Translations under genes and position numbers: made by a program
The notes under the pieces: generated by a model
Database searches by the model: none
Told to the model about the DNA's origin: nothing
The model's input: only the letters and a program-made list of their open reading frames with translations
Shown: in pieces, positions 7,820-17,180 of the stretch
How the letters are laid out: every line of letters starts with the position of its first letter
Numbering within the stretch: the first letter of the stretch is position 1
Assembly (NCBI GenBank): GCA_051657165.1
Contig: JBOFKD010000143.1
Coordinates: forward strand, 1 to 64,000
From: UBA7332 sp051657165
GTDB taxonomy: Bacteria; Bacteroidota; Bacteroidia; Bacteroidales; UBA7332
DNA length: 64,000 bases
Reading direction: 5' to 3'

Positions 7820-8786
7820 AAACCTTTTGAATTAATTCTTCATATTCACTTTCCGCATCACTCTTTGTTGTTATACCACCTCCACTTTTAAAGAATAACT
7901 TACCCTCTCTGTCTTCTATAAAGCGAATCATAACAGCACTATTCAGATCCTTTCCATCAAAAATTCCGCAAACACCAGTATAAAAACCTCGTTTGTGAGT
8001 TTCTGCCTCAGATATTATGCGACAGGTACTAGGCTTAGGAGCTCCTGTTATAGATCCGGCAGGAAGCAACGCATACAATATATCTCCCAGACGACCACTT
8101 ATATCGTTTATCTTACCACACACCTCTGAACTAACCTGCAATATCTCACCACTTGAAGTAATCAGACGATCTGTATACCTGTAACGTTCAACCCATACCG
8201 GAAAAGCGACATTACTGAGATCATTCCGGATAAGATCAACAATCGTAGCATGCTCTGCACTTTCTTTCACATCATTCAGAATTCTCGTTTGCGCATCCGG
8301 TAATGAAGCACTTATTGTTCCTTTCATTGGAAAAGAACGAATTATCCCTTTTTCTATCTTGACAAATATCTCAGGTGAAAACACAACAAAATGATCTTTC
8401 ATCCAAAGCTTATAGCGGGCTTTCGTACGCATGTATATTTCTTCAGCTGACAAATTGCATTCTACAGGTGTCTCACAAGTGAGATTACATAAGAAACTAT
8501 CACCGCGATGCAACCCTGCTTCAACCCGATCAAATGATTTCCTGAATTGATCAAACGAGATTGGATTCTTTTTAAATACACATTCTACAGCTCCTGTTTC
8601 AAAAGCAGAATCATTTGTATTCCCCTCAAAGTTATATTTAATCACATCTCTGTTCACCTCATCAAGCGGAATCAGAATGTTTTGCTGCTGATCATAACTA
8701 ACCATAAAAAGGAAAGGCCTGGAAGCACCACTCCAGTCGTTCATCAAAGCCTGCCCCTCTTCTTTTGTATAATAATGTAATATCAT
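7803..8786 (-). CDS. pabB: Aminodeoxychorismate synthase component I
   Basis: A 327-residue chorismate-binding enzyme without the N-terminal regulatory domain of TrpE-length proteins, as in compact PabB. Family motifs are visible: FPMKGT, DLIRNDLSNV, the central GSITGAPKP and, near the C-terminus, GGGITTKSDAESEYEE. It converts chorismate plus ammonia (from PabA) to 4-amino-4-deoxychorismate. It is first in a two-gene minus-strand unit with pabC. pabA lies on the opposite strand and converges on this unit instead of being in the same operon. Confidence 0.92.
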   Translation of the reverse strand: MILHYYTKEEGQALMNDWSGASRPFLFMVSYDQQQNILIPLDEVNRDVIKYNFEGNTNDSAFETGAVECVFKKNPISFDQFRKSFDRVEAGLHRGDSFLCNLTCETPVECNLSAEEIYMRTKARYKLWMKDHFVVFSPEIFVKIEKGIIRSFPMKGTISASLPDAQTRILNDVKESAEHATIVDLIRNDLSNVAFPVWVERYRYTDRLITSSGEILQVSSEVCGKINDISGRLGDILYALLPAGSITGAPKPSTCRIISEAETHKRGFYTGVCGIFDGKDLNSAVMIRFIEDREGKLFFKSGGGITTKSDAESEYEELIQKVYVSVY

Positions 8787-9106
8787 TTTCTTTCAATTGA
8801 TCAAACAAAGATACAAAATCAAATTTCTTAAACCATAGATGAATCCAAATATACTCAGCTACCATAAAATCATAAAAAATATAACTTTTTGCAACCATTC
8901 TTTATCCATAGTTCGTCTAACATTCGAAACTCATAAAAAATAAAGAACAAGAAATGAATACGGTATAAAATAATGTTAAATACGGTACTTTGTATTACAA
9001 ACTACTTTGGAAAATATATATTTGCAGCATAATTCATAAATTAAAACCTAATTATATAAACAAAGAATAAATAATTAGTAGTTTTGACGCACTAATAGAT
9101 AGCAGT
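8787..9106. other. AT-rich divergent intergenic region
   Basis: This 320-bp AT-rich gap separates the divergent pabB and efflux operons. Apart from the -7 box at 9017 I see no gene, repeat or strong hairpin. Confidence 0.6.
9017..9024 (+). promoter_or_regulatory. Putative -7 box of the efflux operon
   Basis: TATATTTG followed by C fits the consensus TAnnTTTGC, 82 bp before the first gene. A TTTG lies at 8989-8992, but the 24-bp spacing is longer than the usual 19-21. Confidence 0.5.
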
Positions 9107-9790
9107 ATGATTAAACTGAAAGACATTAACAAGACCTATTATGCAGGAAAACCTCTTCATGTACTAAAAGGCATTAATCTGGATATTGACTCAGGTGAGT
9201 TCGTTTCAATTATGGGAGCTTCCGGCTCCGGAAAATCAACTCTGCTCAATATATTGGGTATTCTTGACAACTATGACTCCGGAGAATACATATTAAACGG
9301 AACTTTAATTAAAGATCTCAGCGAAACAAAAGCCGCAGAATATCGCAACCGCATGATTGGATATATATTTCAATCATTCAATCTGATCTCTTTCAAAAAT
9401 GCACTTGAAAATGTGGCTCTTCCACTCTATTATCAGGGTATGAGCCGCAAAAAAAGAAATATCATGGCATTGGAATACCTCGATCAGGTAGGATTAAAAG
9501 ACTGGGCACATCATCTTCCGAGTGAAATGTCGGGAGGACAAAAGCAACGGGTAGCCATCGCAAGGGCTTTAGTTGCCAAACCTCAGATAATATTGGCCGA
9601 TGAACCTACAGGAGCCTTAGACAGTCAAACCTCAATTGAAGTGATGAATCTTCTGAAAGAAGTAAATCAGAGCGGAATGACCATGATCGTTGTTACACAC
9701 GAGCAGGATGTTGCTATGAAAACTGAAAAGATCATACGCCTTAAAGATGGATTGATAGAAAGAATTGAGAGAACAGCTGATTTGCTTTAA
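9107..9790 (+). CDS. MacB/LolD-type ABC transporter ATPase
   Basis: A 227-residue ATPase with Walker A GASGSGKST (about 37-45), the signature MSGGQKQR, Walker B IILADEPTGALD and the switch histidine in VVTHEQ. The EPTGALD form is typical of the MacB/LolD/FtsE group, which uses mechanotransmission rather than classical transport. It is the first gene of a six-gene operon and would power the two permeases that follow 21 bp downstream. The substrate is unknown. Confidence 0.93.
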   Translation: MIKLKDINKTYYAGKPLHVLKGINLDIDSGEFVSIMGASGSGKSTLLNILGILDNYDSGEYILNGTLIKDLSETKAAEYRNRMIGYIFQSFNLISFKNALENVALPLYYQGMSRKKRNIMALEYLDQVGLKDWAHHLPSEMSGGQKQRVAIARALVAKPQIILADEPTGALDSQTSIEVMNLLKEVNQSGMTMIVVTHEQDVAMKTEKIIRLKDGLIERIERTADLL

Positions 9791-9811
9791 CACAAACCAA
9801 TATTTACAATT

Positions 9812-11062
9812 ATGGACTTATGGATTGAAATATGGGACACGATCAAACGAAATAAACTCAGAACATTCTTTACCGGTTTTTCAGTAGCATGGGGGATATT
9901 TATGCTTATCGTACTGCTGGCTGCGGGAAACGGATTAAGAAACGGTATCACAAAAAACTACGAAGACAGTTCGACTAACTTTATTCGTCTTTTTCCCGGC
10001 TATACTTCTTTTAGCTATGGCGGACATGAGAAAGGTCGTGCGATTAAACTCGACGAAAAAGATATAGAATTGCTTGAAAGCAATACAACAAACGTTGAAA
10101 AAGTATCACCCTCCTATCGTAAATACGGACTTAATGCAGTTTATGGATCACAAAATGCAGTAGTCTCTATCGAAGGGTTAAACCCGGAAAGTAAAAAAAT
10201 AAATGGGATTAATATTCAGCCCGGAGGACGATTCATTAATAATATTGACATTCAGAAAAACAGACGCGTTGCAGTTATACACCAGAAAGTAAAAGAAAAC
10301 CTGTTTCGCAACGAAAATCCGATTGGCAAACAAATTATTGTGGGAAAACTCCCATTTCAGGTAGTAGGTGTATATAGTCTGAACTCATCGCGCAATGAAA
10401 GCAATATATTTATTCCTTTAAATACAGCATTAGCTATATTTCCGGGAAATAATGGCTTCAACAATCTTACAGTTGAACTGAAAGCTCTGGAATCAAGAGA
10501 AGGTAATGAGCAGTTTGTCGATAAGCTACGTATTTTGCTCGGACGATTACACACTTTTGATCCATCCGACAAGTCGTCTGTATGGATATGGAATGCCCTT
10601 GACAATTATCTGCGGACTCTTGGTATGCTAAACGGAATTACCCTTTTCATCTGGATCATTGGAATAGGATCATTAATTGCAGGAATCGTAGGGATAAGCA
10701 ATATCATGCTGATTACAGTAAAAGAAAGAACACGCGAAATAGGTATTCGCAAATCTTTGGGAGCAACACCCAATTCTATTCTTAAGATGATCTTACTCGA
10801 AGCTCTCTCGATTACAGCTGTATTTGGTTACATGGGGTTATTCACCGGCATCCTGCTTACTGAAATAATAAGCGGAATCATGGCTGCCGGATCGAAAGCA
10901 TCCGGTTCTCAGGGAATGACAATTTTCGACAATCCGACGGTTGATCTGAAAGTTGTATTTCTGGCATCACTCGTGATCATATCCGCAGGATTAATTGCGG
11001 GATTTATTCCGGCAAAACGAGCTATTAATATTAACCCGATTGAAGCTTTAAGATATGAGTAG
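9812..11062 (+). CDS. MacB/FtsX-type ABC permease, first
   Basis: A 416-residue inner-membrane protein. One TM segment near the N-terminus (LRTFFTGFSVAWGIFMLIVLL) precedes a periplasmic MacB-PCD-like domain. Three C-terminal TM segments start near residue 270, with the FtsX motif ERTREIGIRKSLGATP between them. It overlaps the next permease by 8 bp, and the two are clear paralogues (shared GISNIM and GIRxxLGA motifs). This suggests a heterodimer driven by the single ATPase upstream. Confidence 0.92.
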   Translation: MDLWIEIWDTIKRNKLRTFFTGFSVAWGIFMLIVLLAAGNGLRNGITKNYEDSSTNFIRLFPGYTSFSYGGHEKGRAIKLDEKDIELLESNTTNVEKVSPSYRKYGLNAVYGSQNAVVSIEGLNPESKKINGINIQPGGRFINNIDIQKNRRVAVIHQKVKENLFRNENPIGKQIIVGKLPFQVVGVYSLNSSRNESNIFIPLNTALAIFPGNNGFNNLTVELKALESREGNEQFVDKLRILLGRLHTFDPSDKSSVWIWNALDNYLRTLGMLNGITLFIWIIGIGSLIAGIVGISNIMLITVKERTREIGIRKSLGATPNSILKMILLEALSITAVFGYMGLFTGILLTEIISGIMAAGSKASGSQGMTIFDNPTVDLKVVFLASLVIISAGLIAGFIPAKRAININPIEALRYE

Positions 11063-12326
11063 AATACCTTTTCTTAATATGGATCAGTTTGAAGAAATAC
11101 TGCATACATTAAGTAAGAACAAGCTGCGAAGTTTTCTTACCATGTTTGGTGTAGGCTGGGGTATCTTTATGCTGATTGTCATGATTGGTTCGGGTAAAGG
11201 TCTTGAACGTGGTGTCATGCAGGGTATGGAGGGAATTCCCAATAATTCCGGATTCTTATTTACAAACCGGACAACAATGCCCTACAAAGGGTTCAAGCAG
11301 GGACGGAGCTGGAGTCTTAGACAGAGCGATGTAGATGTGCTACGAAAAAGCGTTCCCGAATTAGAGGTCATTTCTCCTCAGGTTTTCGGCAATGGAAGTA
11401 ACAACAATACGGTCTATAAAGATAAAGCCGGCACCTTCAACCCTAAAGGTATAACGGAAGACTATTTCAAAATAGAACCTTTAAAAATACTCGAGGGGAG
11501 ACAGATTAACCGGATTGATGTTCTTGAAAACCGGAAAGTCTGCATTATCGGCGAGAAGGTTTATAATGACCTGTTTACAAATAGTCCGAATACAATCGGA
11601 GAATATATCAAAGTAAACGGTATCTATTATCAGGTAATCGGCATCATGAAACCGACAACTCAGATATCGATGAACGGAAGTGCGGACGAGGCTATATTTA
11701 TACCGCTCACAACTATGCAACAAGCCTATAATATGGGAGATGTGGTACATATGATATCCTTGACAGCAGATCCGGATACACCAATGAGCTTACTGGAAGA
11801 TAAGATCGGAGCCGTAATACGCGAGCAGCATCTGGTAAATCCTGATGACAAAGCGGCTCTATGGTTTCTGAATATTGAAAAAGAGTTTAAGCAAGTTCAT
11901 TACCTCTTTCTAGGAATATCCATTCTCATATGGATCGTTGGGTTGGGCTCTCTTGCAGCCGGAGTGATCGGTATCAGTAATATTATGGTAGTCACCATCC
12001 AGGAACGGACCAAAGAAATAGGCATACGCCGTGCACTGGGAGCTAAACCGATTGAAATCATCATGCAGATCATTCAAGAAACCGCACTTCTGACAATGGT
12101 TGCGGGATTGACCGGACTTTCCATAGCTGTAGGAGTTCTGGACATAACCGATAGGATCATTGAAGCATCCGGCTCGAACGATATATTCTTCAAAAATCCT
12201 CAAATCACATTTGGCACAGCAGTGACTGCGGCCGTAATTCTGATGATATGCGGAGTATTAGCCGGACTTATACCCGCCATGCGGGCTATGAAAATCAAAG
12301 CTATTGATGCGATAAGAGAAGAATAA
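11055..12326 (+). CDS. MacB/FtsX-type ABC permease, second
   Basis: A 423-residue paralogue of the preceding permease with the same plan: an N-terminal TM (LRSFLTMFGVGWGIFMLIVMI), a periplasmic domain and three C-terminal TM helices with QERTKEIGIRRALGAKP. Its start overlaps the preceding stop, so the pair is probably translated together. In MacB systems two such chains work with the TolC channel and an adaptor, both encoded further along this operon. Drug, peptide or lipid export are all possible. Confidence 0.92.
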   Translation: MSRIPFLNMDQFEEILHTLSKNKLRSFLTMFGVGWGIFMLIVMIGSGKGLERGVMQGMEGIPNNSGFLFTNRTTMPYKGFKQGRSWSLRQSDVDVLRKSVPELEVISPQVFGNGSNNNTVYKDKAGTFNPKGITEDYFKIEPLKILEGRQINRIDVLENRKVCIIGEKVYNDLFTNSPNTIGEYIKVNGIYYQVIGIMKPTTQISMNGSADEAIFIPLTTMQQAYNMGDVVHMISLTADPDTPMSLLEDKIGAVIREQHLVNPDDKAALWFLNIEKEFKQVHYLFLGISILIWIVGLGSLAAGVIGISNIMVVTIQERTKEIGIRRALGAKPIEIIMQIIQETALLTMVAGLTGLSIAVGVLDITDRIIEASGSNDIFFKNPQITFGTAVTAAVILMICGVLAGLIPAMRAMKIKAIDAIREE

Positions 12327-12356
12327 ACTAAAAAACAACTAATAAAAAATATAGCA

Positions 12357-13235
12357 ATGAAAACATTAATTGCAGGAGCAATTATTCTGCTCACAAGCTT
12401 TGCTCCGGTTTTTGCCGGAGATCTCAAAACCCAGATTCTGGACATTAAGCCCGTGAATGCCATAGAGGTATCATCAGGTATTGAGGTATACATCAGTAAA
12501 GGCAAGACTGACAAATTAAAAATTGAGTCAAACATTGATAAATTAGGTAATTTGCTGATCAGGCAAAAAGGGGGTACGCTTATACTCGGATATCAGCCGG
12601 GCTTTAATCGCAATTCAAAAAAGAAAGATCTGAAAACGAAAATCTACCTTTCTTCCGAAGAAATTAAATCAATAGATGCATCATCAGCATCCACTGTTTC
12701 ATGTCAGGGAGAATTTCAGACTCAGAATTTTAAAGCATCTGCTTCCTCAGCTGCTGACATTGAAGTATTCACTATCGAAGCCGGTAATATGACCGTAAGT
12801 GCATCTTCTGCTGCCGAGATAAAATTAAATGCAAAAGCACAGAGTATGAAAGTATCAGCTTCGTCAGCTGCAGAGATTGAAATCAAAGGTAAGTATAATA
12901 CAGTTGATTGCGATGCTTCTTCTGCCTCTGAAATCGAAATGGATTTATCAGTCAGCAATCTTACGATTTCGGCATCATCCGCGTCTGATGTAAAAGTTGC
13001 CGGAGAGTGCAGTAACTTTCAGGCTAAAGCCAGCTCGGGAAGCGACATAAAAGCAGCCCGACTCGTAGCAGATGACGTAAAAGCAAAGGCTTCATCCGGT
13101 TCAGACATAACAGTACATGCCCGTAAATATCTGGATGCAAATGCAAGTTCAGGCTCCCGGATCCGCTGTTCGGGGAATCCGGCTAACAGAAATTGCAACT
13201 CATCGGGAGGTGGCACAGTTAAAATTGAAAAATAA
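12357..13235 (+). CDS. Secreted GIN-domain (DUF2807) protein
   Basis: A 292-residue exported protein with a signal peptide (MKTLIAGAIILLTSFAPVFA). The mature part is a string of degenerate 18-20-residue repeats rich in ASSAS/ASSGSDI, with one turn per repeat (ASSASTVSC, ASSAADIEV, ASSAAEIKL, ASSASDVKV, ASSGSDIKA). This is the beta-helical pattern of the head-GIN domain described as a putative auto-transporter adhesin in Bacteroidota. It sits between the permeases and the adaptor with short gaps on both sides, so it is co-expressed with the efflux machine. No enzymatic motif is seen and its role in export is unknown. Confidence 0.88.
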   Translation: MKTLIAGAIILLTSFAPVFAGDLKTQILDIKPVNAIEVSSGIEVYISKGKTDKLKIESNIDKLGNLLIRQKGGTLILGYQPGFNRNSKKKDLKTKIYLSSEEIKSIDASSASTVSCQGEFQTQNFKASASSAADIEVFTIEAGNMTVSASSAAEIKLNAKAQSMKVSASSAAEIEIKGKYNTVDCDASSASEIEMDLSVSNLTISASSASDVKVAGECSNFQAKASSGSDIKAARLVADDVKAKASSGSDITVHARKYLDANASSGSRIRCSGNPANRNCNSSGGGTVKIEK

Positions 13236-13253
13236 CATCTTAAACATACTACA

Positions 13254-14357
13254 ATGAAGAAAATAACAAAAATACTGGGACTATTATTCCTGCTTTTCAT
13301 TCTCTTTGGTTCATTTTTCTTTTTATGGAAAAAAGCACAACCTAAAAAAATACATTATGCATTAGAGACACCTAAAACAGATACACTGGAGAAGAAAACT
13401 GTTGCTACGGGGAAAGTTGAACCCAGAGACGAAGTCTTAATAAAGCCTCAGATATCTGGGATCGTGGAAGAAGTGTATAAAGAAGCCGGACAAGTGGTTA
13501 AAGCAGGCGATATTATTGCCAAAATCAAGGTGATCCCTGAAATGTCAGCCTTAAGCAGTGCCGATTCACGTGTTACGCAAGCAAAAATATCTCTTGATCA
13601 GACAACAGCTGAGTTTGAACGTCAGAAGCAATTATTCAAAAACGGAGTCATTTCAAAAGATGAGTTTGAAAGAAGCGAAGCCGGCTACAAAAAAGCAAAA
13701 GAAGAGCTGGAAAGCGCTCAGGACAGTTACAATATCATTCAATCAGGTATTTCTAAAAAAGGAAACTCCTACAGTACGACTTTGATTAAAGCGACTGTAC
13801 CGGGTATGATTCTTGATGTCCCTGTAAAAGTAGGTAACTCTGTTATTCAGTCCAACAACTTCAATGATGGAACAACCATTGCGACGGTAGCAAATATGAA
13901 TGACATGATATTCCGCGGGAATATTGACGAAACCGATGTTGGTAAAGTAAAAGAAGGTATGCCTATCGTTCTTACACTTGGTGCTGTTCAGGACAAAAAA
14001 TTCAGTGCTCGCCTTGAGTATATCTCTCCAAAAGGAAAAGAAGAAAACGGAGCAAACCTATTTGAGATCAAAGCAGCAGTTGATGTACCTGACAGTGTAT
14101 TTATCCGCGCGGGCTATAGTGCAAATGCAGAGATTGTTCTAAACAGCAGATCAAATGTCCTTACGATTCCGGAATCCACTATTGAATTCTCTAAAGACAC
14201 AGCATTTGTATATCTTCTGACTTCAAACGAAAGTCCGGAGCAGAGCTTTGACAAGAAGCAAATCAAAGTTGGTTTGTCTGACGGAATTCGTATTGAAGTA
14301 ATCTCAGGCCTTACCGATAAAGACAAGCTAAGAGGAAATATCATTGATACAAAATAA
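13254..14357 (+). CDS. Periplasmic membrane-fusion (MacA/HlyD-type) adaptor
   Basis: A 367-residue adaptor anchored by one N-terminal TM segment (ILGLLFLLFILFGSFFFLW). A lipoyl half-motif (VLIKPQISGIVEEVYKEAG) is followed by an alpha-helical hairpin (about 100-160), the second lipoyl half (LIKATVPGMILDVPVKVG), a beta-barrel domain and a membrane-proximal domain. Such proteins bridge the MacB-type permease and the outer-membrane channel. The helical hairpin is short, as in MacA-like adaptors that meet TolC tip to tip. Confidence 0.92.
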   Translation: MKKITKILGLLFLLFILFGSFFFLWKKAQPKKIHYALETPKTDTLEKKTVATGKVEPRDEVLIKPQISGIVEEVYKEAGQVVKAGDIIAKIKVIPEMSALSSADSRVTQAKISLDQTTAEFERQKQLFKNGVISKDEFERSEAGYKKAKEELESAQDSYNIIQSGISKKGNSYSTTLIKATVPGMILDVPVKVGNSVIQSNNFNDGTTIATVANMNDMIFRGNIDETDVGKVKEGMPIVLTLGAVQDKKFSARLEYISPKGKEENGANLFEIKAAVDVPDSVFIRAGYSANAEIVLNSRSNVLTIPESTIEFSKDTAFVYLLTSNESPEQSFDKKQIKVGLSDGIRIEVISGLTDKDKLRGNIIDTK

Positions 14358-14360
14358 TAA

Positions 14361-15704
14361 ATGAACATGCGAAAAATAAATATACTCCTGTTCCTTTGCA
14401 TCTGTATCTCACCCATTTTTGCACAACAGGGATGGACCCTTGAGATGTGTATCAACTATGCCATCGAACATAATCTGGATCTTCAGAAAATGGATCTTCA
14501 GAAACAAACTAGTGAATTGACTCTGCACACTTCTAAAATGAGCCGCTTACCGGACCTGAATGCCGGATTGGGGCAAAGTTTTGGATTTGGCCGTTCGAAA
14601 AACCGCGATGGAGTGCTTGCCGACCGCAATTCAGCTTCAACAAGTCTTAATGCCAGTCTGAGTGCTCCTATTTTTACCGGACTACGCATCACAAATGAAG
14701 TTGCGGCAAACAAGCTTGCACTGAAGGCTATTACCGAAGAGCTTAATCAGGCAAAACAAGATTTGGGGATTCGTGTAACCAATTTATTTCTGCAGGTTCT
14801 TTTTAACAAAGAACTTGTGAATATTTCTGAGCAACAGCTTGCCCTGTCAAAAGATCAGCTTACAAAAACCGAACAGCTTGTTACGTACGGTAAAACTCCG
14901 GAGTCTGAGTTATACGAAGCTAAATCAGTTTTTGCAACCAATGAACAGTCCCTTGTTGAAGCGCGTAATGCTTATATGCTCTCACAGCTGGATCTTGCTC
15001 AGGCTTTAGAAATTGACGACACGAACAGCTTTATTGTACAGGATCCTCTTTTAGAAGAAAGCATTCTGCAAGGAGAGATCCTTCTGACAGAGAAAAATCA
15101 GATATACGAAACAGCTCTTGCACACCGTGCATCCGTTAAGGCTGCTAAATATCGAATTGAGGAAAGTAAGAAAAACGTAAACATCAGCAAATCCGGGTAT
15201 ATGCCGACTCTTAGCTTCGGAGCAAATTACTCAAACGGCTACTATCACAATTATGGAAAGGAGAATGCTCAGTTTAATACTTCTTTTTCCGAACAGTTGA
15301 AAGCAAATAATAGTTATGGACTTGGAGTAAACCTGAACATCCCAATTTTTAATCGTTTCGCAACACGCAATCGCGTTAAATCGGCAAAGATTGGTGTAGT
15401 TATGCAGGAAATAAACCTGATTCAGGCTCAGAAAAATCTCAGAAAAGAAGTTGAACAGGCTTACTATAATGCCGTAGCATCCAATGAAAAGTTCAAGGCT
15501 GCACAAAATTCACTTGATGCTGCGAAGATTGCATATCAGTACATGCAGGCAAGATATGATGCAGGCAAAGCAACAGCTTTTGAGTTTGGCGAACTTAAAG
15601 CCAGAATCGGAAAAAGTGAGGCACAACTTGCTCAGGCTAAATTTGAATTTATACTACGCTGTAAAATTCTTGATTTCTATATGGGAAAACCAATTTCCCT
15701 CTGA
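14361..15704 (+). CDS. TolC-family outer-membrane efflux protein
   Basis: A 447-residue protein with a signal peptide ending at ISPIFAQ. Two repeated halves of long amphipathic helices are visible (for example QTSELTLHTSKMSRLPDLNAG and ESKKNVNISKSGYMPTLSFG, the paired family signatures). The second half ends in a helix of the AYQYMQARYDAGKATAFEF type. It is the last gene of the efflux operon, 3 bp after the adaptor, and completes an envelope-spanning ABC-type tripartite exporter. Confidence 0.93.
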   Translation: MNMRKINILLFLCICISPIFAQQGWTLEMCINYAIEHNLDLQKMDLQKQTSELTLHTSKMSRLPDLNAGLGQSFGFGRSKNRDGVLADRNSASTSLNASLSAPIFTGLRITNEVAANKLALKAITEELNQAKQDLGIRVTNLFLQVLFNKELVNISEQQLALSKDQLTKTEQLVTYGKTPESELYEAKSVFATNEQSLVEARNAYMLSQLDLAQALEIDDTNSFIVQDPLLEESILQGEILLTEKNQIYETALAHRASVKAAKYRIEESKKNVNISKSGYMPTLSFGANYSNGYYHNYGKENAQFNTSFSEQLKANNSYGLGVNLNIPIFNRFATRNRVKSAKIGVVMQEINLIQAQKNLRKEVEQAYYNAVASNEKFKAAQNSLDAAKIAYQYMQARYDAGKATAFEFGELKARIGKSEAQLAQAKFEFILRCKILDFYMGKPISL

Positions 15705-15744
15705 GAATGAAATGTTATATCAACTACTATTTTCGAAGTTGCTT

Positions 15745-16035
15745 ACCGTATAAATGCAAATTAATACCCGTATATATTAGCCATAATAAAGGCGAATTTA
15801 GTTATTATATACGGTTGATTTAGTTACGAAATACGGTTGATTTACATTTCCGATGCGCATGGGAAATACATCCGGTGCGCATGGGAATATATTCCGGTGC
15901 GCATGGGAATTATAACCGATGCGCACCGGATTTCTAAAGGATACAGACAAACAAACTAAACCACTCATATACGGCAATTAATTTCCGGTATATTCTAACG
16001 AAAACATACGGTTCTCAAAGCAAAGATATACGGTT
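15745..16035 (-). repeat. Framework element H with four CCGGTGCGCAT-type boxes
   Basis: This is the inverted homologue of element F (1310-1603). On the minus strand both flanks align with F, including gtatcctttagaaatccg before and aaatcaaccgtatttcgtaa after the array. The four 14-bp boxes at 15850, 15872, 15894 and 15916 are again exactly 22 bp apart with 8-bp AT-rich linkers. However, they read ccgatgcgcatggg or ccggtgcgcatggg instead of the F palindrome. The change is shared by all four boxes. It lies in a 630-bp gap between the TolC-like gene and the PLC-like gene. Confidence 0.85.
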
Positions 16036-16101
16036 ATTCTCTGATACCTGAATGCTCATTTATCCGCCATGATTCCCTGCCAGCTTCGTAATGAAAATTT
16101 G

Positions 16102-16206
16102 CTACTTGCTGAATGCAGCTAACGACTCGTCCTCTATCACAATATATTTCTCCGATTCCATCTCAGGGATTAATCCATCAGGAGAGAAGACCTCATCTGC
16201 CAATCC
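16102..16206 (-). pseudogene. Possible relic of a protein C-terminus
   Basis: On the minus strand an open stretch of 34 codons ends in TAG at 16102-16104. It reads like ordinary protein, acidic and balanced (for example SPDGLIPEMESEKYIVIEDE). It is preceded in frame by a stop at 16207-16209 and has no start or upstream continuation. It may be the tail of a gene destroyed beside element H. I do not recognise the family, and chance is possible. Confidence 0.25.
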
Positions 16207-16298
16207 TCAAAAAATAATAGTCAGACTCACAAAGAATAAAATAAATTACATCTGAGTCTTTTCGTGAGCTGAATATATGAATTCTGATATCTTTTATT

Positions 16299-16306
16299 TA
16301 GCTTTG
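16299..16306 (+). promoter_or_regulatory. Putative -7 box for the PLC-like gene
   Basis: TAGCTTTG fits TAnnTTTG, 28 bp before the start codon. No -33 box with standard spacing is seen. Confidence 0.45.
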
Positions 16307-16334
16307 AAAACTTATTATAATTAAACTCACACCA

Positions 16335-17180
16335 ATGAAAAGAAAACTTACGCCACTTTTTCTTCTGGCTTTCACATTGTCCTGTACTTCACCCGGCTCT
16401 CAGAAGTCAACTCAGATTGACGGAAAGGAACTATCCACAGAGTCAGGAAAGATATACTACAATGCTTTTTCTCACAATGATTACTGGAGAGAAAAACCTC
16501 TGTCCGATGCACTTGATTTAAGATATAACTGCGTAGAAGCTGATTTACATCTGATCAATGGCGAATTATATGTTTCGCATGACAAACCCGAAGATTTATC
16601 AACGACTCCAACCTTCAGAGATTTATATCTGAAACCACTTTCTGAAAGAATCAAGGCTAATAATGGAAAGGTATATGCAAACTCTGACCGACCTTTCTAC
16701 CTTATGGTAGACTGTAAAACAAACGGAGAGGATTTATACAAAGTCCTTAAAAGTCAACTTGAACCATACAAATCGTATTTCTGTTCGGTAGATCAAAACA
16801 TTTATAAAGAGGGTGCGGTATTGCTATTTCTTTCAGGATCGAGACCTATGGAGTCATTGCCTGCTGAATCTGACCGATTTGTATTTCTGGATGGTAAGAT
16901 TCAGGAGATGGGACAAAATATTCCGGCATCACTTATGCCTGTTGTAAGCGACAATTACAAAGCATATTTTAGCTGGGATGGCAACGGAGAAATGCCGGCC
17001 GATGAACTTGAGAAGTTCAGAAGCATATTGAATCAGGCTCACAATGAAGGAAAGCTTTTCAGATTTTGGGGAGCTCCGGTTACAGATGAATATATTAATA
17101 CAATCCTTCGCGAGGGGATAGATCTGGTTGGTGCGGATGATTTGGCCAGCTTTATTCCATATCTGGAAAAACATTCGTAA
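16335..17180 (+). CDS. PI-PLC/GDPD-like phosphodiesterase lipoprotein
   Basis: A 281-residue protein with a lipoprotein signal (MKRKLTPLFLLAFTLSCTS, lipobox cysteine at 17). The mature domain has the metal and acid-base pattern of TIM-barrel phosphodiesterases: AFSHNDY near the start, then EADLH, ELYVSHD and LMVDCKTNG. This places it near the AIM6/PLC-like group rather than classical GlpQ. It probably hydrolyses a phosphodiester of a lipid head group at the cell surface or in the periplasm. It is monocistronic as far as can be seen. The substrate is unknown. Confidence 0.78.
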   Translation: MKRKLTPLFLLAFTLSCTSPGSQKSTQIDGKELSTESGKIYYNAFSHNDYWREKPLSDALDLRYNCVEADLHLINGELYVSHDKPEDLSTTPTFRDLYLKPLSERIKANNGKVYANSDRPFYLMVDCKTNGEDLYKVLKSQLEPYKSYFCSVDQNIYKEGAVLLFLSGSRPMESLPAESDRFVFLDGKIQEMGQNIPASLMPVVSDNYKAYFSWDGNGEMPADELEKFRSILNQAHNEGKLFRFWGAPVTDEYINTILREGIDLVGADDLASFIPYLEKHS

